Assembly (NCBI RefSeq): GCF_035046505.1
Contig: NC_089822.1
Coordinates: 92,967,659-93,031,658 of the forward strand
DNA length: 64,000 bases
Direction of reading: 5' to 3'
Origin: Tiliqua scincoides
Lineage: Eukaryota; Chordata; Lepidosauria; Squamata; Scincidae
Shown: piece after piece, positions 10,870-22,750 of the stretch
Layout of the letters: every line of letters begins with the position of its first letter
How positions within the stretch are numbered: position 1 is the stretch's first letter
Translations under genes and position numbers: made by a program
Notes under the pieces: model-generated
Database searches by the model: none
What the model was told of the DNA's origin: nothing
Seen by the model: the letters and a program-made list of their open reading frames with translations, nothing else

Positions 10870-11925
10870 GAAGAACAGTGTTCTTCAACTGTACCATAGC
10901 CTCATTCCTAGTACAAAATATTTCAATGTCTATTCTAGTTGCTCAGTGTGCTGATACCACCTGTGACCTCTGACAAGCTGGTCAGAGACAGAGGTACAGC
11001 ACTTTTGAAGAATGGTTGCACAGGGTCTGAAACATGGTTAAGTGGGTGGTGGACTATCCCATTTCCTGAAATGGTGCCCCAATAAGTATATGTTGGCCTA
11101 CTTAAGTATGGTCTGAACCTACTCAACTAGTTGAAAGTTAAATGGAACATGCTTCCAAGGAATTGTGCCTGAAAAATTACAAAGGAATTTGTTCTCTTTG
11201 AAAAGTGATAACAAAAAAGCACTGAGGGGATCTGATGTTATAACAGCAGCTAGTACATTATCTTCCCCTTGCCTTTGAGACACTTCATTAGATTCTTTTA
11301 GTTGTCCAAGGGAAACAACTGATTGTGCCTCCTGCAGTGTTAAGTGGATGGCGATTGGAGCCTGAGTTTGATTACAACAAAGAGCCAAATGGCACTCCCG
11401 AGAGCTGCACTTGGAGAAGAGGCAAACCACGCAAGCACATGCTAAAAGTGGCTGGTGTGCGTGGGTGTCTTGGAAAAGAGATGGAAACAGCATTGGCAGG
11501 CATCCATCTCCTGCACAATCTTTCTGGATAGGTTTGTAGTTGCATAGTTAGGGGTAGACATGGCATGTTGCACCTAGCTTTCCATCAGTGTCCAAGAAAG
11601 GGGGGGGGGAATTACCTAGAGTACACACAAGGAAACATGACTTTCATTATATCCAAAGTCTCTCTTTAACAAAGCCAGTTCTGTTTACAATCCATAATCA
11701 ATTTCAGTCTAGCAAGGCACATAAGGATTCTGCTGAACTTTAATTAAGCATGCCTTATGCACAGAACATCCTCTGCTGTACAGATACATTTTCAAATCAA
11801 GTCTTTCTTAAAGGTCTTCACTCATTTTGGATGCTTGCACTGATTCAGCAATATGTCCCTGGTATGCGAGCTGCAGTGTGTGTGCATAGAGTTCTCTCAC
11901 TCAGATTGGTGTTCATCTGGGGGGC
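10870..11925. other. Intergenic, no gene recognised
   Basis: No supported gene or well-delimited repeat. Open frames on both strands near 11119-11566 overlap each other and have no recognisable features. Confidence 0.4.
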
Positions 11926-11934
11926 ACGTCTACA

Positions 11935-12128
11935 CAGTGGCGTCACTAGGGTTCGCGTCACCTGGTGCGGGATGCCAGCGTGTCACCCCCATGCAGTGGG
12001 CGGGGCAACACCCCAGGTGGTGGGCGTGGTGATGTACCATCACTCTGCCCCCACTGGTTTTTTGGCTGTACCTTTTGATAGAACAAAGAACACATTCTGC
12101 ATGAAATTATGCATTGATTGATATATAA
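11935..12128. mobile_element. Fragment of TIR element with cagtggcgtcactag terminus
   Basis: Begins cagtggcgtcactaggg, the same terminus as the full element at 27668-28172. The piece at 12050-12115 matches an internal part of that element (around 27795-27865) in inverted orientation, so this copy is rearranged. Confidence 0.55.
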
Positions 12129-12431
12129 CAGGGGTGTCCAAAGTTTTTGGCAGGAAGGCCACATCATCTCTGACACTGTGTCGGGGTCCAGGGGGAAAAA
12201 AGAATTAATTTACATTTAAAATTTGAATAAATTTACATAAGTTTACATAAATGAATATATTAAAGATGAACTTGTATGAATGAATGAAGGTCTTGCAATA
12301 GTTCAAGGCCTTATAAAAGGCCTTGCACAAAGCAAGACTGGCCTTTCGTTTGCTGCCACTACTGCATCACAGATGTGAAACAGCAAGCAGTGGAGGGAGC
12401 TCTCATCCCACAGCTCATGGGAGAGGTCAAG
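12129..12431. mobile_element. hAT element, truncated copy
   Basis: Starts caggggtgtccaaagttttt and follows, in reverse orientation, the right half of the complete element at 18508-18970. Homology ends at about 12431, where a tandem-like repeat begins. Confidence 0.7.
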
Positions 12432-13410
12432 AACTGTTACGGGCTTATAGAGAAATGTAAGGGCTTGTAGAGAAATGTAGGGTGAAATGTGGGGTGTGCA
12501 GAAAATGTAGGACAGGATGTAGGGCATCTAAGAAAAATGCAGAGCAAAATGTAGGATGCATAGAAAGAATGTAGGACGACAGGTGGGCGTGTGTGAGAAT
12601 GTAGGGCGAATTGTAGGCCGCACTGAGATATGTTGGGCAAAATGTACGGCACATAGAAAAATGTAGTTCAAAATGTAGGGCACCCGGAATAACATTGGGT
12701 GAAATGTAGGACCCCCAGGGAACCCTGTACATAGTCCACAGAGATATGTGGGGCAAGATGAGGGCAATCGACTAAAAATGGAGGTCAGGCCTGAATAACA
12801 ATGACCCTGGGGTCATCGAAAAAATAGGTTGAAATAATCTTGACCTCCTGAGGCACGTGTGGGACATGCAGGAGAAGTGCAGGACACCCAAGGAAACTGT
12901 AGAGCATCCATAGAGATACTTGGGAGAAGATGAGGGCGATTGAGGAGAAATGTAGAGCAGGGGTGTCAAACGCATTTCATACAGAGGGCCGAATAGCATG
13001 ACGCCAGTTGAGGGTCGGAAGTGATGTCATTAGGCAGAAAGTGATGTCATTAAACAGTTCATGACCAAAAATAAGCACTTTTTCTCACTTGGGAACTCAT
13101 TAGCTGCAAACGACAGAAGAGAAAATATACATACCTTGATCATATTCAAGTTTCACGTGGGCTGCCTTTCAGCAAGTAACACATCAGCATGGCTCAGCAG
13201 CTGAGAGCCTGAGGGCTGGAGGAAAAGCTTCTGCAGGCAGCATCTGGCCCCAGGGCCTTATGTTTGACACCCCTGCTGTAGAGCATCCACAGAGATACGT
13301 AGGACAAGATGAGGGCGATCGAGGACAAATGGAGGTCAGGCCTGAGAAATGATGTCATCATTTTTCAGGCTTGACCTCCATTTATCTCCCTCATCTTGTC
13401 CAATGTATCT
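12432..13410. repeat. Degenerate short-period repeat ending in a long inverted repeat
   Basis: The motif gaaatgtagggc or near variants recurs about every 30-45 bases from 12450 to 12960, interleaved with agagatatgtgggacaagat-like blocks at about 12740, 12910 and 13285. An hAT element is inserted at 12958-13275. At 13283-13406 the array folds back: cagagatacgtaggacaaga on the left pairs with tcttgtccaatgtatctctg on the right. The repeated M-P-Y-I-like reading frames on the minus strand are a product of this periodicity. Confidence 0.7.
12958..13275. mobile_element. hAT element, 318 bp, inserted in the repeat array
   Basis: Termini caggggtgtcaaac and gtttgacacccctg are perfect inverted repeats. 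The flanks atgtagag and ctgtagag match at 7 of 8 positions. The same family occurs at 21742-22099 and 60779-61004. Confidence 0.9.
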
Positions 13411-13430
13411 CTGTATGTGTAGACGGTCTA

Positions 13431-15667
13431 CACCTCAAATGAGAAAGAGGCTTGACATCAGTCATGGCTTTCCTTCCTAGAACTGAGAGAGAGAGAGGGG
13501 CTGTAAGTTGAAATGTTGTCAAGTTGCTGCTCACAAGCTTTGGCTGATCTTGAACCTCGTCAGAAAGCTAAACTGAATTGCCAGAGCTCTTTGATTGGGC
13601 CTGATGGCATTTTGCTTTAAATCTGGTTTTAATTTGTAGGGTAGACCTTTTAGTTTCTTCAAAATTTTCATCCTGCCTTCTTTGGAAGACTCAAGCAGTT
13701 TGCAAGGGAAAAATAAAACAATAGGCAATCGTAAATAATGGCTCACAAAAAGAATAACTAAAAAGAAATGCAAACAGCCAAATGCAAACTTTTAAAAAAG
13801 GTTAAGGAGAAGTCAGTGGCGATGATGTGAATTTATAATTGTGAGTCATATCCTAAAAGAGTCTCCCGCAGAGTGTTTGCAGCCTGCCTAAAAGGGATAG
13901 ACAAGTCTCTCTTGGAAGACTGTTCCAGATTGTGGGTGCCATGACTAAAAAGGTGCTGTGTCAGGTACCCACCTAAAAACAGCTGACAAGTTGGAATGGA
14001 GTGGAATGGACAAGTTGGAAGGCTGACATTGTTGTTGCTGTTGCAAGATCAGTATAATGTGACCTGATCTACCACCTCCAGTCAAAACTATATCACAGTC
14101 ACATTTTCAACTGATTGAAGCCTCTAGGCTGTCTTTAAGTTCAGCCCTACATAACAATCATTACAATAGCCTATCTATCCTGAAGGAAGCTAGAGCATGA
14201 ATGACTGAGACCAAGGTGAGTTTATCCAAGAAAGGATGCAGCTGATATTGCGTAAAAAGAGAAGGTTATGTTTAATCTGCTTTTCCACTATTCCCATGAG
14301 TGTGTTCATCTTCTGTTCTTTACATATTCACAATAATTTGCACAAACACAGCACAAAAACAGATAAAAGGGAGCATGTAACGCATGTGCCTTGGAAGCCA
14401 GTATGAAGTTGAGTATGATACACACTATCCATCAGCAAGTGTGTCTCACACAGCTGCTTTTCAAACTGTATAACAGAAAATGTTGGTGCGGATAAAGAAA
14501 TTTGGAATTATTGCCATACTATATGTATAAATGAATATGCTATATGAAAATCTATATAGCAAATGTACAGATAGCAAGGGAAGAGTGTATAACGGGGGGA
14601 AAAAAATCACAAAATGCAAAAAAGGTTAAGGAAGTCAGTGAGCCAAAATAATCAATGAACAAGAACCACCATCATATTTAAGCAATTAAGTAAGAACCAG
14701 CAGCATATCTAAGTGGAAGCTCAAATTATTTCTGCGACAACTGATGCGTACAAGGGTAAGTGCTAATAGTGTATGTGAGACACCCAGGGAGTTTTCCAGA
14801 GGCAAATGAGGACAGGGTTCCTGTACTTTCAACAGTTGTGTAGGAGAGGGAAATTCAACAGCTGCATCCTTCCACATCCGTACATGACAAGCCACAAGAG
14901 TGCCAAAATTCACTCTTCTGCACAGTTATTCAACCCTAGCAAAATGTATGTTTCAAAGACTGTGGGGTGGGCTGCTTGCCTCTCTTCTGCACACACACTT
15001 GATTTCTGCATGGAATCCCTATCAGTGAGGCCAGGTCACCCAGTGGGAAGGTAGGTTTTGCCCTAAACCCAGTAGTGCCCTGGAATGCAGTGCTTTACGT
15101 ATCCCCACTGGAGTTGAGTGGCAACCATTTGCTTATATGGGCGAAAGTATAGAGTTCAATAAGAGACACTATTAGAGTAGAGAGTAAGCCTACTCCCTAG
15201 AGACCTCTCCATTGAGAACCAAGCCTGCTCCAATCTACAGAGCCCCATCTCTTGGTTACACTAGAGTGTGGCAGAATATTGGAAACTCATGTTTATACAT
15301 ATAGGAATCCTGTCCCCCTTTGCGTCTAGTTACCCTTGGCCAGATGTTCAGTTCCAAACCCTGGTGCAATGAGGGAGAAGTCAAATTCTCTCAAGGTACT
15401 TTTGCTCTACTCTCCCAAATTCCTCCCATCTTTAGCAATAGCTTCGTCTCCCTGATGCCAAGTAAGCCTGGTCACACCATCAGATCCCAGACACACTTCT
15501 TTCTCAGGGGGATTGTGTCAGAGAGACAAAGTTCAGAGCTGTGGAATTTGTTCAGTAAGCACAGCAACAGTCATCTTCCTTTGCACCCACCATGGTAGAC
15601 CTGGCTTTCATAATTTATGTAATAAATCACCCCTTTGAAATATCTAGGGCAAAGATCTTCAAAAGAT
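13431..15667. other. Intergenic, no gene recognised
   Basis: Mostly AT-rich unique-looking sequence. A short direct duplication of acaagttggaa lies at about 13988-14020. No coding or RNA signal was recognised. Confidence 0.4.
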
Positions 15668-15681
15668 CTGAAGCAAAAATA

Positions 15682-15830
15682 TTGGTTGGCAACCTTCAGT
15701 CTCGAAAGATTATGGTATAAGCCTACAGCACCCGGTATTCCTAGGTGGTCTCCCATCCAAGTAGTAACCAGGCCTGACCCTGCTTAGCTTCCAAGATCAG
15801 ATGAGATTGGGCATGTGCAGGGTGCTTGTG
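15682..15830 (-). mobile_element. 5S rRNA-derived SINE with 14-bp target duplication
   Basis: On the minus strand the body follows vertebrate 5S rRNA, including ggaagctaagcagggtcagg and acttggatgggagaccacct (the internal pol III promoter region). It is joined to a ~35-base 3' tail containing agactgaaggttgccaacc. Both sides carry ctgaagcaaaaata (15668-15681 and 15831-15844). This marks a retroposed copy rather than a working 5S gene. Confidence 0.93.
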
Positions 15831-15844
15831 CTGAAGCAAAAATA

Positions 15845-18499
15845 AAAATAAAAATAAATGGTTGAATGTATGCATTCAGTTTGAGAAATCAGGCTGGAGT
15901 CCAACAGTAGTTTTGGTAGGAGTTGAAGGTGACATGATAAATCACCTCCTGGGGCATTCATCAAAAGGCCCCATGCAGGAGGGCATCAACCATAAGGTCT
16001 TGGGGCTTACCAAGCCATTGAAGATCTCTATTTTGGGACCATCATTCTCCACAAAAGAGAATCAAGTAGCTCCACAAATCCGTTCCTAGTGGCCCAATCG
16101 GAGTCTTCCATTTCAAATGGCAGCTTTCAGTGGTTAGTGGGTTAGTATTTCTTACACTGAGGAGGTGAGGCAGGCAGGCCATGAAGTAGGAACTTGACTG
16201 CACTTCCTCTTCTAAAGTTTTTAAAAGAGGATTAAAAATTCATGCTTCTCCCCTTGAATGTACTCCAGGCAGTGAAAGACTTGCAGAGACCTTGGAAAAC
16301 TGATACTCACTATTGAGGTAAAATTGATATTTTTGGTATGTGCCTTTGGGCCCTGACAGGTGGAACATCTGGGCCTCCAACCTTTCTGAATTTGAAATCC
16401 TTGATGTTTGCTCATCTGTCATCTCCTTGTCCACTCTGGTCAAACTGACTTTCCAGGTTTTTAAGCACTACCTCTGTCAAACCTGTGATCAGACACCACA
16501 GGAGTATGAATGTGAGCAGCATGGAGAATAATGACTGCATCATATCGCCTTCAGCTCTCTGAAAAAGCTATTTGTCTTTCACCCAAAAGAGAAAACGTTT
16601 ACAACCATTACAATCAAACTAGGTTTCTGCTGGATATTTCACCACCATCATCCATTCGGTTTTTCATCAAAAAGTAGTTCACAAAGTGGTTTACATAGCT
16701 AAATAAATACATAAATACTTATATTGATTTTCAGGAATTCACTCCTGGTTTTCACATGAGTTGTAGCATCCAGTCTTGAGTGCCATTTGTACCATCCAGA
16801 ATGTGACAAAGGAAACCAGGCACACTAATTTTGCAACACACTCAACCCTCCAGGGTGTTCTTCTGTGCAAGCCACATTGAAACAAATGGGAGGTGCTCAA
16901 AGCCACATATCTATGCTTGTTCAACTCCCATTCATTTTAGTGGGACCGAACACAAGAACTTAATGGAGGATTGTCAGGAGCTCATGGCAAGACTGTGACC
17001 AAGCTAAAAAAACCAACTACTTTTATAGGGCTGGTGGTGTCAGATCAAATTGTGACCTGAAACTACACATTTCCAACTACCTACAAAAGCACGATTTTAC
17101 CTTCAGAGGATGGAAATGCTCATATTTCCTGACACATCTCTCTCCAAAAACATGAGCATATTCAGAAACTGAAAATTCAGTATACATTAGCAAGTACTGT
17201 TTTGACTCTAATCGAGTCCTGGAGTTTGTCAGACTGTATATTACAGTATAATGTATGGAAGGGAAATAAATTATAGCTTAGGAGAAAAAACAAGGATTTA
17301 TATTCAAATCGCAATGAAAATATCCATTGGTATTTTGATCCAGCCTGGACAGTTTGAAAAATAACTTGTTTTGTTCCCCATGACTCCAAAATGAACAATT
17401 TCATTGAATAATAGCTGTTCATTTCAGATGCTGCCAGGTTTCTTAATAGTAAGCTGGCTATTTTTTTTAAGTTCATAGCACTGCAGAACATTATCCAGGG
17501 CATGTAAATGTTATATATCTTGTTTTGCACATAAGAGGGTGCTCTTTTCCCTTAATCAGACCTGGTTCAAAACGAATGTACTGTATACTAGTCAGCAATG
17601 GAGTTAAGAAGCATGTAGTGGATGGGGGTTTTCTTTCAGCAGGGCTCCTTTATAAGGCCCATGAGCAATGTGGAATAGTAAGAAAAAGTACATGATCTGG
17701 GCCTCCGCTGAGTGTGCACACTGTCCTTTAGATGGCAGTTAGGAAGCTGGAGTTTTCCTATTCCCAATCCGCCATAAGCTCTGCTGTTTGGGCTGCGGAG
17801 GATGCTGCTGCAGTGAGCTTACTCTTTAAGTGATGGGAACAATGGTGATGGGAAAATCCAGGCCCTATGATATAAAGGGGATACTCAGAGACAATGTAGA
17901 CCAAAAGAAGGGCTGTTTTGTGGGAACGGCAACATTCCCATTAGCAGCCTCTGAATCCACCTGCAGCTCATTTTCCCCCTTCCGCTCTGAAAGTCAGAGC
18001 CTGGAATCCGGACACTGCATCAGCCATCAGGGGCCAGAGAGATTCTAATATGCACGCCCCATGCATTTCCAATATATTGCATCCTGGATTATAATTGTTT
18101 TAAGCCACTTTGGGAACCAAGTTTGGCTGAAAAGCAAGCAATGATTAAAAATACATAAAAATAATAAAACAACTACATGACGCATTGCAGCTTTTGCTTT
18201 CACCCTCTCTACCTTATTTGTTTGTTCTCCAGTCAACTGATTGACTCTGTGAACTTAGTTCAGGTGAAGCTCAAGGTCTGCTTTTGTAAACAGTCTTATC
18301 AGCTTCCGGTCCTAGAAAGGTTATACGGAGGCCCTTTCCAAGCTGATCCACAAAAAGCAGGTCCATGAACAGGGCAAAAAAAAGTATAACAAAAGGAAGA
18401 CATGTTTAGAACACTGTCCAGGAGAGAACTCACCTGGTCCAAATGCTAGGCTATATAGCCTCCAAGGAGAGCTTTCTGCAGCCTCTGATCCCGTTGTAG
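15845..18499. other. Intergenic, mostly unassigned
   Basis: Contains a remnant of the 8190-type repeat at 16668-16735 and a LINE 3'-end-like piece at 18060-18180 (ttaagccactttgggaacc followed by A-rich sequence). No host gene is supported. Overlapping short frames at 16220-16530 have no recognisable features. Confidence 0.4.
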
Positions 18500-18507
18500 G
18501 TCTAGGC

Positions 18508-18970
18508 CAGGGGTGCCCAAACCCCGGCCCGGGGGCCACTTGCGGCCCTCAAGGCCTCTCAATGCGGCCCTCAGGGAGCCCTCAGTCTCCAATGAGCCTC
18601 TGGCCCTCCGGAGATTTGTTAAAGCCCGCACTGGCCCAACGCAACTGCTCTCAGCGTGAGGGTGACCGTTTGACCTCTCGTGTGAGCTGTGGATGAGAGT
18701 TCCCTCCACTGCTTGCTCTTTCACATCTGTGATGCAGCAGTGGCAGCAAAGGAAAGGCCAGCCTTGCTTTGTGCAAGACCTTTTATAGGCATTGAGCTAT
18801 TGCAAGACCTTAATTCATTCATATAAGTTCATCTTTAATATATTCATTTATGTTAACGTATGTAAATTTATTCAAATTAAAAATTTAAATTAATTCTTTT
18901 TTCCTCTGGCCCCCAACACAGTGTCAGAGAGCTGGTGTGGCCCTCCTGCCAAAAACTTTGGACACCCCTG
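18508..18970. mobile_element. hAT element, 463 bp, perfect 8-bp target duplication
   Basis: Bounded by caggggtgcccaaacc and tttggacacccctg. The octamer gtctaggc flanks it exactly on both sides (18500-18507 and 18971-18978). It encodes nothing recognisable, so it is a nonautonomous element. It is the reference copy for the truncated relative at 12129. Confidence 0.93.
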
Positions 18971-19332
18971 GTCTAGGCCAACTGTGCCGGCCTTGTCCAA
19001 CTCTGAATGGGGTGGTATTGGCCAGTGCAGTGTAAAGCATGCTGGGGCACTACCCAGCCAGCATAGCTGCTGAGGGTGCCAACTGTGCTGCGACTCCTGG
19101 TGTCAGGCTGGTATAGGCCCAAGGAGACTCATTGCGATTCAGGAGGCTTATGGAGGGGTAAAGGAAAATATTTCCTGATCCAATTTTGGTGTAGCTGCAT
19201 GCCATGTTGGGGGAAAGGATAAAACTGGGTTCTAAAGAGAGCACTGTGAGTTCAAATGTTGCATCTGTTTGAGAGATGGATTACCCCTGCCCTCATGCTG
19301 CTTTGGTTTCAACAAAAATGGGACTATATATA

Positions 19333-19656
19333 CAGGTGTGCGCCACTTAACAACGGGGGATACATTCTCTTATCCCTGCTGTTACGCGATTAGGCCATTA
19401 AGTGAACATTCAGCCCAATCTCATGCCTTTGTTGTGTAAACAGACACTCCCTGCTAGACACTAGCTGGCTGCACAGGCTACTGGAGATAGATTGCCTCTT
19501 CTTTGCATTAAGAGCCTCTCTGTGGTGTAAACAGACACTCCGCTGAAGGCTATGGGAGACATGATTGCCTCATTAAGAGCATCTTTATTGTGCTTTGACC
19601 ACAGTCATATATGCGGTCCATTGTTAAGTGAGCCATTGTTAAGTGGCACACACCTG
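19333..19656. mobile_element. Mariner-like (Tc1/mariner) MITE, 324 bp
   Basis: Inverted ends caggtgtgcgccacttaaca and ttaagtggcacacacctg are flanked by TA on both sides. Two internal direct repeats of gtgtaaacagacactcc (near 19435 and 19522) are visible. The TA duplication places it with Tc1/mariner. Confidence 0.9.
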
Positions 19657-19659
19657 TAC

Positions 19660-21740
19660 ATAAATAAAACACATGCATATACTCACACAGTGCTGTATTA
19701 TTGTTAAAAACTATTAAGCTTTTATTGCGATTTCCCTCCTAACAAAGAAATTCCAACTTTTGAGGAGGAAGAAGCACACACGAAGGAGAAAAAGCTAGTA
19801 AGGTAAAGAGTTCCCATCATGTCTCCATCTGCTAGTGCCTTTTAAAGTGGCACTGTATCCTTTCTCTGTGAGGCAGGCCTGATCAAAGCTGGGATGCTGC
19901 CTGAAACAGCCTCCTAAAACAAAATAGCTTGTGCATGCCCCCCCTCCTGCTACCACAAACTCCATCAAGTCCCCACTAAGTCCCCACTATTATTCCACCA
20001 GTGGTGTTGCAGGAAGCGGCTCAGAGTGCTGATTGAAATGGCTCTGCCAGCTGTGGGCCAGCGGGCAGCTACTTCAGCTACTTCAAGTGAGCTTTTCAGT
20101 CAGATTCTTCAGTAGGCTGGCTCTGCCCAAAGGGCCAGCTTTTGGACAATTGCGGCCTAAGTTGTGACATTGGGCCCCGCTCTCTGGAGAGGCCCACACT
20201 GGGATGGCAGGTGGATCTCCCACTGCTGCAGCCAGCATCTCGGCCTGGGAGGGCAGCATGGCAAGTGGAATATGGGCTTCTTTGCCCTCCTCTGGGACTG
20301 TTTAGCTTGAGATTGGCTTCCAGAAAGTAGCTGGTGGTGACATTATGCCACTGCCAACTATTTCCGGGTGCCATGTTTTGCACACAAGCACACAAGCATC
20401 TGGCTCACTACGGCTGCAGTTGCTGCGGCTGCCTGTTGAATGAGGGGCCCCATGTAATCGCCCCACATGGGCCCCCAGTGATCCTCACCACAGCCATGCC
20501 TGCCCAGAAACACCAAATACTTCGTGAGGAGGAGGAGAAGCCAAAGGGACACAACACATACGTTCTTTATTTTAGAGTCCTGTTAACATGTATAAAAAAA
20601 TACTATACGCCACCTTAGGCACCTCCTGATGGGGAAGGGAAATATGGGCTATAAATAGTTTAAAGTAAATAAATAACAACACATCTCAGCTACCAAAATA
20701 AAATCTCTGAAATCCTTTCATGGTGGATAACCTGCATCAAGTTACAAAAGAGATCTGCCATCCTGTTCCTCAGGCATTTGTGTCATTTTGGATTCTTACA
20801 AACAATGCAATCAATGACTCCTCCAGCTCCAGGCAGGCTTGCAACAGCAGCAGCTTGTAGTTAACTCATGCTTGGGGTCTGATCTTTGCAGAGCTTGAAG
20901 CCTCTCAGAAAGACACTGAATGGGGTCTTTATGCAAGTCAAACACAGAGCCGTTTTATTACTTGTCAGGGTCATTGCCTTGTGAGTAAGCAGAGAGGTTT
21001 GCAAGAGTCACTGTTTTCATTTATCTGCTTTCTTCCAGGACAGCACCAGGATTATGTAGACAAGGCCTGCAAAGGCAGATTAGTTATCTCTACCCCATCT
21101 CAAATTTTGCAGGCCACAGATTTTGATGAAGGCTTTTTGTAAAGTTTAGCCCTATATGTAGGGTTTAATTTAGGCCTGTGCAACTTGGTTCTGTTGCCCT
21201 ATCCAGCTCTTGCACCTTAAGGTGTGGGTTGATGTGCAGAAATCAGCAGTGAAGCATGGAAATAATGGACGTTGTCACCTGCTGATATCTACACATCAAG
21301 CTGCTGTAAAAGGCAGAGCTACAGTGGAATAGTTGGTTTGTGGGGATTGAAAGAGGGGACAGCAGTGGTGGCTAGGCAAGGGAATCCAGAAACATATACT
21401 AGAAGTTTTTGGATGTATTCCAAGGGGGTAGTTTTTCACAGCAGTGGCCACTTTAAAATTTTGCTTACAATGACACTTCATCTTGGGGTGCGTGGACAAA
21501 AAAAATGTTGCTGTTAGGAGACCACTGAGTCCTGGAGCTAGGGCTGGCCTAAGACTTTCTGGCAACCAAGGAAGCATAAGAACATAAGAACAAATGCTGC
21601 CCCCTTACTTGGTGATGTGCCAACTTTTGCTCCTCTCACACTCTGGGTTGGAAGAAGACAAAGGGGATAGAGGCAAGAGTGTGTGAGGAAGAGGAAACTG
21701 GTAGGCTACAGCATCAGGATGCTTAGCCGGGTTTAGGTTA
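19660..21740. other. Intergenic, no gene recognised
   Basis: Holds a short LINE-tail-like piece near 20620-20690 (gggaaatatgggctataaat). Several overlapping open frames at 20096-20618 lie on both strands of the same DNA, with no splice logic and no recognised motif. Confidence 0.4.
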
Positions 21741-21741
21741 G

Positions 21742-22099
21742 CAGTGTTAAACTTGTTTCATGCAGCAGACTGAATAGCATTCCTGGCGCTTGCTGGGGGC
21801 TAGAACTGATTGCATTAAGTAGGAACTCACCAGGCATGAGCAGTTTTTTTTCCTCTCCTAGGAACTCATTAGCTGCAAATGACAGAAGATACGTACGTCT
21901 TGATAATGTTTTCAAGATAGAAGAGCTCAAACATCATGTGTTCCACCCTTTCAGCAGCACCGCTTCTGCTGAGGCATCACTTGACAGCTCAGCAGCTAAG
22001 AGCAGCTGACAATGATACAGGGAGAGCCCAATGATCACATGGGCCACAGATCTTTTGTGGGTCATATCCAACCCACAGGTCTTACTTTTGACACCTCTG
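21742..22099. mobile_element. hAT element copy
   Basis: Left end cagtgttaaacttgtttcat and right end acttttgacacctctg are diverged versions of the caggggtgtcaaac termini. The interior shares ggaactcattagctgcaaa with the copy at 12958. The target duplication is not clear. Confidence 0.75.
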
Positions 22100-22251
22100 G
22101 TCTAGCTCATCATTCTCTTTTCCCCTACACTTTCTCTTCTGCTCTATCTCCCTTTTTGAATCTGGGTAGTGGGAGGAACAGATGTGGATACAAGTAGATG
22201 GTCAGAGGTGAGTGCCTCCCTGCCAATTTGCTTCCTGAAGCAACTGCCTCA

Positions 22252-22750
22252 CAGCCCAGTCCTGAGCTGCCTGTTGCACCGGGACTGCTGTGGCACCGAA
22301 ACAGCTGCCGCGGCATCCTATGCACAACAGGGCAGCCACTGGCGGGGACATTTGTCCCCTTCCCCAGGGTAAAGGAAGTAGACCTGCAATGGGGCTACTC
22401 AATTCTGCTGCAGCCCTTGGATTGCCGCAGAATCAAAAGCATCTGTGTTGTGCTCGTGGCCCAACACGGAGGCTCTGGCTACAGTGGAGCGGAGCTCTGC
22501 CGGTCCCACCTCCCTCCCACCCCGCTCCCTCCCACAGGTGAGCCTCACCCCTCCCTGCCCTCCCCCTGCCTCCCCCCACCCTGGAATGCCTCTTTGCCTC
22601 CCCCCCATCCACTTCTCCACCACCCCACAGTCTGCGTGACTTTTGAGCGGTGGAGCACCAGTGATCCAACGACACTGGGCTCACTTGACAGCAAGTTTGC
22701 GACACTGACCGCCTGCAGAAAGTCAGCAGTACGAGCTCAGGATTGGGCTC
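22252..22750. mobile_element. GC-rich Harbinger-like element, about 500 bp
   Basis: Ends cagcccagtcctgagct and agctcaggattgggctc are inverted copies. The interior is GC-rich and pyrimidine-rich and opens long frames on several strands by chance. A similar composition and terminus occurs at 26691-27203 and, less clearly, at about 47500-47880. Confidence 0.65.

Noticed and set aside
12437-12767. Minus-strand frames rich in repeated HFALHFS-like and PYILP-like words, which could suggest a repetitive protein
   Set aside because: The periodicity comes from the DNA array, occurs in several frames, and drifts without keeping one frame.
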